DNA of 64,000 nucleotides from Pseudobacter ginsenosidimutans. GTDB lineage: Bacteria; Bacteroidota; Bacteroidia; Chitinophagales; Chitinophagaceae. The notes beneath the pieces are model-generated. The model was not told the origin of the DNA. It did not search any database and saw only the letters and a program-made list of their open reading frames with translations. Shown in pieces: positions 9,047 to 18,305 of the stretch; positions within the stretch are counted from its first letter, which is position 1; each line of letters opens with the position of its first letter. A program made the translations under genes and the position numbers. The stretch is taken from assembly GCF_007970185.1 (NCBI RefSeq), contig NZ_CP042431.1, positions 310,001 through 374,000 on the forward strand. Direction: 5' to 3'.

Positions 9047-9991
9047 TTAGTGGGATTGTGTAGATAACTGCTTGAACACATCTTCAAGCAATCCTTTTTC
9101 AAGGTTGATCTCGCGCAGTCGCCATCCATGTTCCATGCTGGCAGCGATGATCCTTTCGGTGATCTCCTGATCACCATCGAAATAGAGACGTACTTTCTTT
9201 TCGGTCAGAAACTCGGCCCTGGTAGCACCTTTGATGGCTTGCAATACATCGGGTGTTGGTGGGTTTTCCATACTCATCAATACACTACTGGCCTGCATGT
9301 AATTGTTGAAAGCATCCATCGTATCTGAGAAGATGATCCTCCCTCCTTCGATCATTACCACTTCGCGACAAAGCAGGTGGATCTCACTCATCACATGGGA
9401 AGAAAGCAATACGGTGCTATCCTGCCCGATCTCCCTGATCAGTTTTCTCACTTCAATGAGCTGGTTGGGATCGAGCCCATTAGTGGGCTCATCCATCACT
9501 ACCAGACTGGGTTTGTGAATGATGGCCTGCGCAATGCCCACGCGCTGCCGGTAACCACCGGAAAGATTTTTGATAAGCCTTCCACTGAAATGTGATATCT
9601 GACATTTCTCTTTGGCTTCTTCCACTGCCGCTTTGATTTTGGAATTATCCATCAGGCGAAGTTCAGCAGCATAGCTGAGGTATTCATCCACTGTGAGATC
9701 GGTGTACACAGGAGGATTCTGGGGAAGAAAGCCAATTTTTTTCCTGGCTTCTTCTGGTTTGAGGCGGGTGTCGAGCCCATCGATGAATACATGACCTTCG
9801 GACTGGTTCAATACGCCACACACGATATTCATGGTGGTGGATTTGCCGGCTCCATTGGAGCCGAGCAATCCGATCACACCTGTCTGGTTTAACTCAAGGT
9901 TGATATCCCTGATAGCCCAGGAGGCGCTGTACCTGTGTGATAAGTTTTCAATTTTTAAGATACTCATGTTAAGCTTTTTTTCTGTGCTCAT
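9047..9991 (-). CDS. ABC transporter ATP-binding protein, GldA-like
   Basis: Cytoplasmic ATPase of about 314 residues that powers the adjoining permease. Motifs in order: Walker A GSNGAGKST, signature LSGGYRQRVG, Walker B LVVMDEPTNGLDP, and the switch His in LLSSHVMSE. The C-terminal extension of about 90 residues is typical of GldA/DrrA-type exporters. An alternative start eight codons downstream (MSILKIENL, 9967) fits the family N-terminus better. Only eight bases separate it from the lipoprotein gene upstream, so it may be transcribed as part of the SusC/SusD unit. Confidence 0.88.
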   Translation of the reverse strand: MSTEKKLNMSILKIENLSHRYSASWAIRDINLELNQTGVIGLLGSNGAGKSTTMNIVCGVLNQSEGHVFIDGLDTRLKPEEARKKIGFLPQNPPVYTDLTVDEYLSYAAELRLMDNSKIKAAVEEAKEKCQISHFSGRLIKNLSGGYRQRVGIAQAIIHKPSLVVMDEPTNGLDPNQLIEVRKLIREIGQDSTVLLSSHVMSEIHLLCREVVMIEGGRIIFSDTMDAFNNYMQASSVLMSMENPPTPDVLQAIKGATRAEFLTEKKVRLYFDGDQEITERIIAASMEHGWRLREINLEKGLLEDVFKQLSTQSH

Positions 9992-9999
9992 CCATTAAT

Positions 10000-10758
10000 T
10001 CAAACACGTGCATAATTGATCTTTATAATTTTGGGCGCAAGCACACCAGTAGCACCATTTACTCCCACCAATGCCAATGCGAAGTTTTTATAAACCCAGG
10101 CATTGGCAATCAGCTTGCCGTCATTGGCAATACCGGTTGTAGTATAGGTAGCCAGCACCACACCGGTATTGGCATTGCGGAATTCAAAAACATAATCGGC
10201 TACCGTACTCTTCACTTCATATTTTTTGAAACTGGTGACGCCTTTGAAAGGAAGGTTCATGGCTTCAGAACCCTCTTCCTTTGTGGTGAGATTGATGCTT
10301 ACAGGAATATCACCGTTCATCAGGTTCACAAAGCGAATGCCCATAGCGCTATCGCCTCTGGGAAGTGGCAGTGGCTCATCTTTCACCAACACATAATCAG
10401 GAGCGTCAGGTGTTCCTGTCAGGAACAGGCTATGCATCGATCCTGCCGGCAGGTCGAGCTCCAGTTTAAAAAGTGGCTCAGCCTTGGGCATGGTGTCAGG
10501 CAACTGATACAAATGCAGCGGCACCTTACCTGCCACCGGCGCCTGGATATTAGCCATAGGATGAAAATTGGCATAGGTAAGATTGTTCAGCAAATAATAA
10601 AATGCAGGTGCTGTGTCAGAAAAAGATGTTCTCAGGTTATTGGCTCCAGCCACGCCATGGAATAACACAAGCGATGTTGAACCAGGCCGCACGGGCTCTT
10701 GTTTGGAGCAGGCGATGAACAACATCGACAATAAGATCCCAGATATGATTTGTTTCAT
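10000..10758 (-). CDS. DUF4397-type lipoprotein
   Basis: A 252-residue lipoprotein with signal peptide and lipobox (LFIAC, Cys17). Repeated beta-rich segments (LVLFHGVAGANNL, IRFVNLMNGDIPVSINL, DYVFEFRNANTGVVLATY) resemble DUF4397, a domain common in Bacteroidota SusC/SusD loci. It follows susD by 35 bases, so it is likely a surface or periplasmic accessory of the same uptake system. No catalytic motif is seen. Family assignment is from sequence pattern only. Confidence 0.7.
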   Translation of the reverse strand: MKQIISGILLSMLFIACSKQEPVRPGSTSLVLFHGVAGANNLRTSFSDTAPAFYYLLNNLTYANFHPMANIQAPVAGKVPLHLYQLPDTMPKAEPLFKLELDLPAGSMHSLFLTGTPDAPDYVLVKDEPLPLPRGDSAMGIRFVNLMNGDIPVSINLTTKEEGSEAMNLPFKGVTSFKKYEVKSTVADYVFEFRNANTGVVLATYTTTGIANDGKLIANAWVYKNFALALVGVNGATGVLAPKIIKINYARV

Positions 10759-10793
10759 TTTGATTCGATTGATAAAGTGAAAGAATGATCTGC

Positions 10794-12278
10794 TTACCTG
10801 ATATAGCCGTTATTCTGCAGGATATTCCTGTTGGCTTCGATCTCCGGAACGGGGATCGGATACAGGAGCTGATAATCTCCTTCCCAGGGCTGTTTGGCAG
10901 GCATACTGCTTAAAAGAGCGCTGGCCTTTCCTGTTCGTTTGAGATCGAACCAGCGGTTTCCCCCTTCAGCAAATAATTCGATCTGACGTTCATGGGCAAC
11001 CGCTTCTTTCACAGCCTCTATATCCAGGCCCATTGAAAGGCCGTCCAGTCCCGTTCTCAGGCGAACAGCATTCAGGTCTTCAATGGCTTTGGTATGACCA
11101 CCATCGGCTCCATTGGCCCTGGCTTCGGCCCTGATCAGGTACATTTCTGCCAATCTCAGCACCATCGTATACTCAGGTGAAGGCGCATTCAACACGGCAT
11201 TGTACCTGCCTGTTTTGTACTTGGTAGGATACCATACTTTAAGGGTAGTTCCGGTATTCGACTGCATGGTACTGTCTGTCCATATTTCCCAGCGTTGGTC
11301 ACCTGCTTCAAAAGCACTGATCAACTGATCGGTCAGCCATAGTTGAGCACCGTCTTTATAGCGGTCATTGGGAATAAAAAAGAATCCCTGCGGCGTGGCA
11401 TTGCGGAAATCGGTTCCCTGGTTGGTCTGCTTCAGTTGAAAAATGGCTTCCTTACTGGGGGCCAGAAATACATCCGACAGGGGCACCATTTGAAATGTTC
11501 CTGGCTGGGCGATCAATTCCGATGCTTTGGCAGCAGCCTGCGGATAGTTCCCCATATACAGGTGCACTTTCGCGAGCATGGCTTTGGCCACCCATGAATT
11601 GGCACGTATCCTTTCCATTTTACCAGCTTCATAATGAGCGGGCAGGTCGCGTTCTGCATCCTGCAGGTCGGAGAGTATCTGTGCATATACTGTCTGCACC
11701 GATGACCTGGCAATGCTCTTTGTTTGGTTGAAATCAGTAGTAAGGGCTATTGGCAGTTCACCGAAATAATTTACCAGATTGAAATAACAAAATGCACGCA
11801 GGAATTTCGCTTCGGCTGTATACTGCACTTTCACACTGTCGCGCATGGAAGAATTCTTTGCGTCGGCAATTCCTTCAATCACAGCGTTGGCGTTGTAAAT
11901 GGTATGGTAGGCCGAGTTCCAGATTCGGGTAACAAAATCATAATTCGTCAACGTGACCTTACTGATGGCCAATGCATAGGCTGGTTTGTTCGCTGAACTG
12001 ACATTGAATTCGTCTGACGATAAACCACTTGTGTAGACAGACAAGCCCGCAGCAAAGCTGTTGAGAAAAGGATCTGGTCTGGTACCATAACCATTGATCA
12101 GCTCGTAGTACACGCCAGCGAGAGCAGTCTCTGCCTGCGTCTCATTCTTGTACATTTTTTTTGCCGTGATGGAGTCGATCGGTTCATCTACCTCCACCAG
12201 TTTATTACAGGAAATGGCCGACACAGCCAATAACATATATATTGAAGACCGGAGTATAAGATTTGATTGTTTTCGCAT
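10794..12278 (-). CDS. SusD/RagB family outer-membrane lipoprotein
   Basis: A 494-residue surface lipoprotein that caps a SusC-type channel and binds its substrate. Signal peptide with lipobox ending at Cys24 (AVSAISC), then the SusD fold: TPR helices (SWVAKAMLAKVHLYMGNYPQAA) and the family C-terminus (ERQIELFAEGGNRWFDLKRTGKA, then YQLLYPIPVPEIEANRNILQNNGY). It begins 11 bases after susC. No glycosidase or polysaccharide lyase lies nearby, so the substrate may be peptide or another compound rather than a glycan; this is inference. Confidence 0.95.
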   Translation of the reverse strand: MRKQSNLILRSSIYMLLAVSAISCNKLVEVDEPIDSITAKKMYKNETQAETALAGVYYELINGYGTRPDPFLNSFAAGLSVYTSGLSSDEFNVSSANKPAYALAISKVTLTNYDFVTRIWNSAYHTIYNANAVIEGIADAKNSSMRDSVKVQYTAEAKFLRAFCYFNLVNYFGELPIALTTDFNQTKSIARSSVQTVYAQILSDLQDAERDLPAHYEAGKMERIRANSWVAKAMLAKVHLYMGNYPQAAAKASELIAQPGTFQMVPLSDVFLAPSKEAIFQLKQTNQGTDFRNATPQGFFFIPNDRYKDGAQLWLTDQLISAFEAGDQRWEIWTDSTMQSNTGTTLKVWYPTKYKTGRYNAVLNAPSPEYTMVLRLAEMYLIRAEARANGADGGHTKAIEDLNAVRLRTGLDGLSMGLDIEAVKEAVAHERQIELFAEGGNRWFDLKRTGKASALLSSMPAKQPWEGDYQLLYPIPVPEIEANRNILQNNGYIR

Positions 12279-12289
12279 ATCCGTTCGGT

Positions 12290-15200
12290 TTATAAAGTGA
12301 TACTTAAGTTGCCAACAATGATCGTTGGCATGGGCATGAATGAGCCAGACCTGCTGGATGGGTCCATCTTATGCCTGGTGATCGTAAAAATGTTGGAAGC
12401 TCTCACAGAAAAGTTACATGCCTGCAAACCGGCCTTCTTCGTTAATTTTTCCGGCATGGCATAGCTGAACTGTACAGCAGTCATACGCAGGTAGGATGTG
12501 TTTACAAATTCTGTTCCGCGGGCATCCGTGATCATACTGAATTTCGCATACTTCACCACGTCGCCGGGTTTGCGCCAATGATTGGCCAGCATATCCTCTG
12601 GCAGAATAAGATTGGCCATTCCTCCGGGATTGACTCCCACATAAGCGGGGGGGCCGATTTGATTCGAGTAGGCAAAGTTCAACGAAAGGCTGTATCGTTT
12701 CCAGGAGAGATCGGTACCGAAGCCTCCAAAAAATTTCGGATTGAGGTCGTATGCAAGCGACCTGTCATCATTCCCTGTTCCCGGAAATACATTGTAATTC
12801 TCTACGATCTGTCCGTCTTTATTATGATCTTCAAAACTATACTCTCCGGTGAGTGGGTTAACGCCGGTGACTTTTTTGATGTATACCATGTTCAACGATT
12901 CTCCGATCTTCAGCCTGGAGGCAAAGGGAGAGTTTTCCAGTCCGGGATAAGCGATCAGGGTATTGGTATTCCTGCTGATATTTCCGAATACTGTAAGCCG
13001 CAGGTCTTTTTTACGGATAATATCTGCTCTCACGGCAGCTTCGATACCCTGATTCCGCACAGTAGCTTCCCAATTGGCTCTCACTCTTGAAAATCCTGTG
13101 TACAGAGGAGTGGGTAATTGTGTGAGCTGGTTGCTGGAACGTTTGTCGTATGCGCTGAGATCGAGCGTGATCCTGTCATCCATAAAACCCAGGCTAAGCC
13201 CGGCTTCCAGCGAACGCAACGCTTCCCATCTGTATTGCTGATTCACGGGGATGATAGACACATAAGCCTGCACATCGCTGTAGGTGAACATCCGGCGGGT
13301 AGCACCTGCCGACGAAGTTGAATACCTGGGCAGGTATTCATAATCGCCTACATTGTCGCTACCAGTAATCCCATAACTGGACCTGAGTTTGATGAAGCTG
13401 AACCAGGATGGTAAAAGTTTTTGCAACCATTCTTCTTCTGTGGCAATCCATGAGGCACCTATCGACCCGAAATTGCCGAACCGGCTCCCTGGCGCAAAGC
13501 GGGAAGAACCGTCACGTCTTGCCTGCAGATTCAGGATATATTTCTGGTCCCAGTTGTAATTGATACGGGTGAATAAAGCTGCATATTTATAGTCGAATGC
13601 AGTATTGGATATTTCAGTAAAATTTGCCTGTGACACACTTTGCATCTGGTCGTCATTGGGAAAGTCCGCAGCCTGGACTGTGTTTGTTGTAGTGCTGGTA
13701 GTTTGCATGGTGGCTGCCAGCAAAACCGAAAGCCGGCCTTTGGCAATGGAGCGGGTGTAATTGAGTTGCGGCTCAAACGCCAGGTTATTATTTTTTGTAC
13801 CACTGAACATGGCACTGCCTTTAAAGAAAATTCTTGCCCGGGGATCTTCAGCAGCGTATGGCTCCAAAATATCGTTGGTGTTCTGCATGTTCTGGTAGCT
13901 GAGACTTCCAGTCAATGTCAGTCCTTTGAACAAAGTATAATTGAGCGATAGATTGCTGTTGAGCACATTCGTTTTCTGCGTATTGATCTTAAGCAGTTGA
14001 CTGAAAGGAAAATTATTGATATCCGGATTGGGATTGTAGGCCAGGTAGTTGAATTTGCCTGTTTCATCGAAAATCGGTGGTGCATTGGGAGGATTCACGA
14101 ATCCGGCAGCAATATTATTGGTAGCCTCCACTTTCGATGCTGTGTAAGCAGTGGTGATACTGATACTAAGTTTCTGATTGATGCTGGTATGCCGCAGATT
14201 CAAATGAAATGTTGCCCGTTTATTACCACCTGACCTATTGAGTTCATCCTGTTGGGTGTAACCTGCGCCCAATCTGAAACTGGTGCGCTGATCGCCACCA
14301 TTGAGAGACATAGACAGGTCGGTATTCTTACCCGGACGAAGCAGTTCTTTGATCCAGTTGGTAGAGCGGGTAGTGTCCCAAAACTTAAGATCCGGTGCAT
14401 TATCCACGGTAGGAGTAATACCATCGTTCCTGAATGCTTCATACCGCATGTCGAGATATTCGCGCAGACTCATCATTTTCGGCATACGTGACACCATCGT
14501 TATCCCCTGTTGTAAATCCACGCTCAGCGACGTTCTTCCGGCCTGCGCTTTTTTTGTGGTGATGAGGATAACACCATTGGCCGCACGCGAGCCATAAATG
14601 GCCGTGGCATCGGCATCTTTCAGCACCTCTATGCTTTCGACGTCTCTCGGATTGATATTGAAGAACGGACTCTGTCCCCCGGTAAAATTCTTAATCCCGC
14701 TCTGCACATAACCATAAGAAACGCCGGTAGTATTGTTCAGTATGATGCCAGATTCCAATACCGTCTGCGGAATGCCATCGATCACATATAAAGGTTCGCT
14801 GATCATATTCGCATTAATAGAATTTCTTCCCCTGATCTGGAGCTTGACGGGAGAGCTGGCATTAGGTTCCATATAAGAAAATTCAAGACCAGTTACTTTT
14901 CCCTGCAGGGCTGCCATGGGATTCATAACGGGTTGACGCCGGATTTCCTCGCCACTTACCCTGGTGATATTTCCGGTAGCCAGTCTTTTGCTGGTGATGC
15001 CGTAAGCCTGCACCACGGCCTGATCCAGTTCATTGGTGGCTACTTTCATGGATTCAAGAATGCTGGTAGCATTTTTGGAGATCTTCACCACCTTTTTTTC
15101 ATAACCAATACTGGTAAGTGTGATAGTGAAATCACCCTCCATACCTTTCAGGATAAAGCCTCCCTTTTCATCGGTCTGCGTGGCTTTGTTGGTGCCATTC

Positions 15201-15694
15201 ACGGTAATGGTTACACCGCGGATAGGCGTACTGGTCTTTTCATCGAACACAAATCCTGTTATGTCCCTGCCTGCCGGCGCGAACAACTGAATGGGTGGTG
15301 GTAATATTTTTTTAGGCGAAAGCACAATGGTAGTGCCTTCTATGAGGAACTCGAAGGGTTGGTCTTTCAACACGGCGTCGAGAAATTCAGCCAGCGGCAT
15401 TTTGGTAGCGGAGATGCTTACCGGTTTTGCATCATCGAGTGTGTTCCTGTTGGCGAACACCACATAGCCGGTTTGTTTTTCGATGGCAGTGAATACCTGC
15501 TTCAACGGAACATCCTTTCCGGAAAAAGTAACTGACTGTGAAAGACCGGTGGCAGCGGCACAAGTCAGCATGGTGGTGAGTAGTACGATTGTCAGCTTCA
15601 TCGCAAGTAGCAGTTTGGTCAGGGGCCGGTAACCTTCATGAACGCTAAAAGGCAGCGCCACACCGGATTCCGGCCGGAATGCAGTTTTTAACAT
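12290..15694 (-). CDS. SusC/RagA family TonB-dependent transporter with STN domain
   Basis: Outer-membrane channel of about 1134 residues. After a signal segment (MKLTIVLLTTMLTCAAA; a shorter start at 15601 is possible) comes an STN domain (SGKDVPLKQVFTAIEKQTGY), then a carboxypeptidase-like beta domain (ITGFVFDEKTSTPIRGVTITVNG), a plug (RRQPVMNPMAALQGKVTGLEF, then LYVIDGIP and SIEVLKDADATAIYGSRAANG) and the 22-strand barrel. The STN domain marks a receptor that signals inward through FecR to an ECF sigma, both encoded just upstream. It works with the SusD partner to import a bulky nutrient using TonB energy. Confidence 0.95.
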   Translation of the reverse strand: MLKTAFRPESGVALPFSVHEGYRPLTKLLLAMKLTIVLLTTMLTCAAATGLSQSVTFSGKDVPLKQVFTAIEKQTGYVVFANRNTLDDAKPVSISATKMPLAEFLDAVLKDQPFEFLIEGTTIVLSPKKILPPPIQLFAPAGRDITGFVFDEKTSTPIRGVTITVNGTNKATQTDEKGGFILKGMEGDFTITLTSIGYEKKVVKISKNATSILESMKVATNELDQAVVQAYGITSKRLATGNITRVSGEEIRRQPVMNPMAALQGKVTGLEFSYMEPNASSPVKLQIRGRNSINANMISEPLYVIDGIPQTVLESGIILNNTTGVSYGYVQSGIKNFTGGQSPFFNINPRDVESIEVLKDADATAIYGSRAANGVILITTKKAQAGRTSLSVDLQQGITMVSRMPKMMSLREYLDMRYEAFRNDGITPTVDNAPDLKFWDTTRSTNWIKELLRPGKNTDLSMSLNGGDQRTSFRLGAGYTQQDELNRSGGNKRATFHLNLRHTSINQKLSISITTAYTASKVEATNNIAAGFVNPPNAPPIFDETGKFNYLAYNPNPDINNFPFSQLLKINTQKTNVLNSNLSLNYTLFKGLTLTGSLSYQNMQNTNDILEPYAAEDPRARIFFKGSAMFSGTKNNNLAFEPQLNYTRSIAKGRLSVLLAATMQTTSTTTNTVQAADFPNDDQMQSVSQANFTEISNTAFDYKYAALFTRINYNWDQKYILNLQARRDGSSRFAPGSRFGNFGSIGASWIATEEEWLQKLLPSWFSFIKLRSSYGITGSDNVGDYEYLPRYSTSSAGATRRMFTYSDVQAYVSIIPVNQQYRWEALRSLEAGLSLGFMDDRITLDLSAYDKRSSNQLTQLPTPLYTGFSRVRANWEATVRNQGIEAAVRADIIRKKDLRLTVFGNISRNTNTLIAYPGLENSPFASRLKIGESLNMVYIKKVTGVNPLTGEYSFEDHNKDGQIVENYNVFPGTGNDDRSLAYDLNPKFFGGFGTDLSWKRYSLSLNFAYSNQIGPPAYVGVNPGGMANLILPEDMLANHWRKPGDVVKYAKFSMITDARGTEFVNTSYLRMTAVQFSYAMPEKLTKKAGLQACNFSVRASNIFTITRHKMDPSSRSGSFMPMPTIIVGNLSITL

Positions 15695-15781
15695 AAATTG
15701 CGTCAGTTTTACCGCCTGCTCATAATCAGGCGGGAGTTGTGAAAAAATGAACAAGGATTCTTCTGATCAACTCAAAAACAC

Positions 15782-15810
15782 AGCCGGAGGTGTTGCAACC
15801 ACTTCCGGCT
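15782..15810 (-). terminator. Hairpin between fecR and susC
   Basis: An 11-bp stem with one G-T pair, AGCCGGAGGTG at 15782-15792 and CACTTCCGGCT at 15800-15810. On the minus strand it is followed by GTGTTTTTG, and on the plus strand by six T. It probably terminates or attenuates transcription leaving fecR, so that susC has its own sigma-dependent promoter downstream. Confidence 0.6.
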
Positions 15811-15877
15811 TTTTTAAGCCGATCACCAGGAAAGGTTGATAATGACAGGTAAGGTTAATGATCGCAGATAAGGTTGG

Positions 15878-17110
15878 TCAATTACCCTGGAGCACTGTCA
15901 GCTTCCTTCCATCCAGTCGGAACTGCACTCCGGTCTTTTCAAGAATTTTCAATAGTCCTGCAAGATTGGTCTCCCGGCTGATCTTGCCCGAGAACCAGAT
16001 ATTGGGGATCCCATTTTCATATGCTACATCGATATCGTACCAACGCTCGAGTTGCAACATGGCATCAGCGAGACTGACATTTTCAAAATTGAAGAGGCCA
16101 TTCTTCCAGGCCATCACTTTGCCCAGGTCTGCATCCTGCACGATGATCCTTTTGCTGCCATCGTTTTTCAGGGATGCCTGCTGACCAGGTAACAACATGG
16201 CCGTTTGTGCAGGCTCTTCATTCGTTCTCACCCTTACCACACCTTCTGTTAATGTGGTATTGATAGCTTTTTCGTTCGTATATGCATTCACGTTAAACTG
16301 CGTACCCAGCACTTCCACATCCATTTGTTTGTTCACGTTCACCACAAACGGGACCTTGATGGCAGGCCTTTCATTGAAAGCTGGCAGTTTGAGGCTCTTC
16401 ACATGGAAAAATGCCTCGCCTGTTACCTCTACCCTTCTTTCTGTTGAATTGAACTCCACCGGAAAACGAATGGAGCTTGCTGCATTCAACCAGACTTCGG
16501 TGCCATCAGGAAGCGTGATCATGAACTGGCGCCCACGCGGAGTAGTCATGGTATTGTACTGTATTTCTTTATTGGCAGATTCCAGTTGGGTGTATTGGAG
16601 TTTTCCATTTTTCAGCGTCACCTGTGCGCCATCTTCCATGGCAACAATGCCATTACCAAGACTGTCCAGCACCATTTGCCTGCCATCTGCAAGGGTAAGT
16701 ACAGCGCCATCTTTACCCGGAGCGATTTCCTGTTGTGTTGTTGCAACAGGCGGTGGCGTGGATTTTTTATTGGTAAAAAGATAAAAGGTCCCAGCTGTCA
16801 GTAATACCAGTACTGCTGCGGCAGCCCATGTCCATTTACGCATGCGATAGATCCTGCCAGTTTGTATTTCTTCCTTTGCATTCGCCTCAGGTTGATCCAG
16901 GCTCAGAATGCGCGCCAGCACCGGCTTCCAGGGCTGCATATCGAAATCCCCGGAAGCTTTCATGGCAAGCATCTCTCCTTCCATCAGTTGCTGCAGCAAC
17001 TGCCTGGTTTCCGGCAATTCCATTGTCTGCTCCCATTCAGCATTTTCTGCTTCTGAAAGTTCACCGGCCTTGAAGCCCTGCAACAATTGTTTTATCCTGT
17101 TTTCGTCCAT
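15878..17110 (-). CDS. FecR family anti-sigma factor
   Basis: Inner-membrane signal transducer of 410 residues. A cytoplasmic anti-sigma segment (1-90) holds the sigma, one membrane helix follows (about 94-112, WTWAAAAVLVLLTAGTFYLF), then a periplasmic FecR domain (TPRGRQFMITLPDGTEVWLNAASSIRFP) and a C-terminal STN-like half (VSLADAMLQLERWYDIDV) that contacts the SusC-type receptor. The start was placed at MDENRIKQLL; the longer frame has no family support. It lies 46 bases after the sigma gene. Confidence 0.93.
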   Translation of the reverse strand: MDENRIKQLLQGFKAGELSEAENAEWEQTMELPETRQLLQQLMEGEMLAMKASGDFDMQPWKPVLARILSLDQPEANAKEEIQTGRIYRMRKWTWAAAAVLVLLTAGTFYLFTNKKSTPPPVATTQQEIAPGKDGAVLTLADGRQMVLDSLGNGIVAMEDGAQVTLKNGKLQYTQLESANKEIQYNTMTTPRGRQFMITLPDGTEVWLNAASSIRFPVEFNSTERRVEVTGEAFFHVKSLKLPAFNERPAIKVPFVVNVNKQMDVEVLGTQFNVNAYTNEKAINTTLTEGVVRVRTNEEPAQTAMLLPGQQASLKNDGSKRIIVQDADLGKVMAWKNGLFNFENVSLADAMLQLERWYDIDVAYENGIPNIWFSGKISRETNLAGLLKILEKTGVQFRLDGRKLTVLQGN

Positions 17111-17156
17111 ACGGGTAATAATAGAAACGCGGGTAAATGGATAGTACCATCGGATC

Positions 17157-17783
17157 TTAAAAAATTCCAAGAAAAGTCCAGAACACAACGGCAGGGATAA
17201 GGATGCCGTTATTCTTCAGATGCTCGCGGATCAGTTCCAGACTGATGCCCAGCGTATTCTTGACGGTCTGCACAGACAAGCCCAACTCCTCTGCGATCTC
17301 GGAAACAGGTCTGCCCTGCAGACGGCTCATTTCATAGATCTTTCTTCTTTGAGGCGATAATTTATCGATGGCCTGTTGCACCAGTTCCCGGGTCTGATGG
17401 AATTGTGTATCTGTTTCGATACCTGATTGTGAGGGAGCAATTTCCTGCCATTTGTCCAGCGCTTTCTTTTCCGTTTGTTTGCGCCGGAGCATATTGAGAC
17501 ATTCATTGACGGCGATACGGGTGATCCATGTCCGTGGAAATTCAACATCGGTCAGTTTATCCCGTTGCAGCCAGATGCGGATGAAGGTATTCTGGATAGC
17601 GTCTTCAACAGCCTGCTCTGATTTCAGCATGTTCAAAAGGTAAGGTTGCAGCAGGGGGACGTATTGATTGAACAATTGCTCAAAAGCCTGTTCATCTCCC
17701 TGACTGATCAGCAGCAGCAGCTCTTTTTCATGATATGATGTGGGCAGCGACAATAGTACGGAAGCTAAGTTTAGGTCTTGCAA
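17157..17783 (-). CDS. FecI-like ECF sigma factor
   Basis: Sigma factor of about 200 residues, with region 2 at about 25-95 (AFEQLFNQYVPLLQPYLLNML, then AVEDAIQNTFIRIWLQRDKL) and region 4 near 130-185 (LSPQRRKIYEMSRLQGRPVS). It pairs with the FecR gene behind it and should drive susC transcription when the receptor is loaded. There is no in-frame ATG near the N-terminus: the frame starts at TTG (17783) with another TTG at 17753, so a non-ATG start is needed. The C-terminus ends in a hydrophobic stretch (ILIPAVVFWTFLGIF), also common in this group. Confidence 0.9.
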   Translation of the reverse strand: MQDLNLASVLLSLPTSYHEKELLLLISQGDEQAFEQLFNQYVPLLQPYLLNMLKSEQAVEDAIQNTFIRIWLQRDKLTDVEFPRTWITRIAVNECLNMLRRKQTEKKALDKWQEIAPSQSGIETDTQFHQTRELVQQAIDKLSPQRRKIYEMSRLQGRPVSEIAEELGLSVQTVKNTLGISLELIREHLKNNGILIPAVVFWTFLGIF

Positions 17784-17878
17784 ACTAGGGAAAAAACAAA
17801 TGGCAGCGGAAATAATTGTCGCGATTTTACAATTTGGAGCGATGGGGAATCTTTAACTTGAAGCGTATATACTTTAAA

Positions 17879-18202
17879 ATGGTAAGTTTAAAAACTTTCC
17901 GTCAGTTGGCGCTTGCATGTCCGGAGACAGTGGAGCTGCCTCATTTCGAAAAAACATCTTTCAGGGTGAACAAGAAAATATTTGCCACGCTCTCTGAAGA
18001 GAAGAACCTGGGCATGATCATACTGACGCCTGAAGAACAATATGTGTATTGCAAATTCGACCCCCTATCTTTTTCTCCTGTTCCGGGGAAATGGGGATTG
18101 AAAGGTTGCACGCATGTGAATTTGAAGAAGGTGAATAAAGATGTTTTGAAAGAAGCGATGGATGCGGCTTATGAAGGAAAGCTAAGCAAGAAAAGTAAAT
18201 GA
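17879..18202 (+). CDS. MmcQ/YjbR family DNA-binding-like protein
   Basis: A 107-residue cytoplasmic protein of the YjbR (CyaY-like fold) family. Recognisable pieces are the N-terminal helix with FRQLALACPETVELPHFEKTSFRV, the sheet KIFATLSEEKNLGMIILTPEEQ and the C-terminal helix KEAMDAAYEGKLSKKS. The ATG at 17879 was chosen over the longer frame because it matches the family N-terminus. It stands alone, divergent from the sigma gene and facing the amidohydrolases. Its biological role is poorly defined in any organism. Confidence 0.85.
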   Translation: MVSLKTFRQLALACPETVELPHFEKTSFRVNKKIFATLSEEKNLGMIILTPEEQYVYCKFDPLSFSPVPGKWGLKGCTHVNLKKVNKDVLKEAMDAAYEGKLSKKSK

Positions 18203-18207
18203 TGAAT

Positions 18208-18240
18208 CTTCGCCTGGAGGCGAAGAAGTAGAAGCGACTG
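18208..18240. repeat. Short hairpin related to the one at 5336-5375
   Basis: CTTCGCC, loop TGGA, GGCGAAG, then GCGACTG a few bases on. The hairpin core and the GCGACTG tail echo the perfect palindrome between the mutS-like genes, so this may be a decayed copy of the same dispersed element. Confidence 0.4.
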
Positions 18241-18258
18241 GGCACTGCGAAATAAAAA

Positions 18259-18292
18259 AGAGGCACACTGTGAAAAGCATGCCTCTACTCTT
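18259..18292. terminator. Bidirectional terminator between convergent genes
   Basis: Inverted repeat AGAGGCA (18259-18265) and TGCCTCT (18280-18286), flanked by an A-run on the left and six T on the right, so it can stop both the yjbR-like gene and the facing amidohydrolase gene. Confidence 0.8.
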
Positions 18293-18305
18293 TTTTGAAG
18301 ATGAA

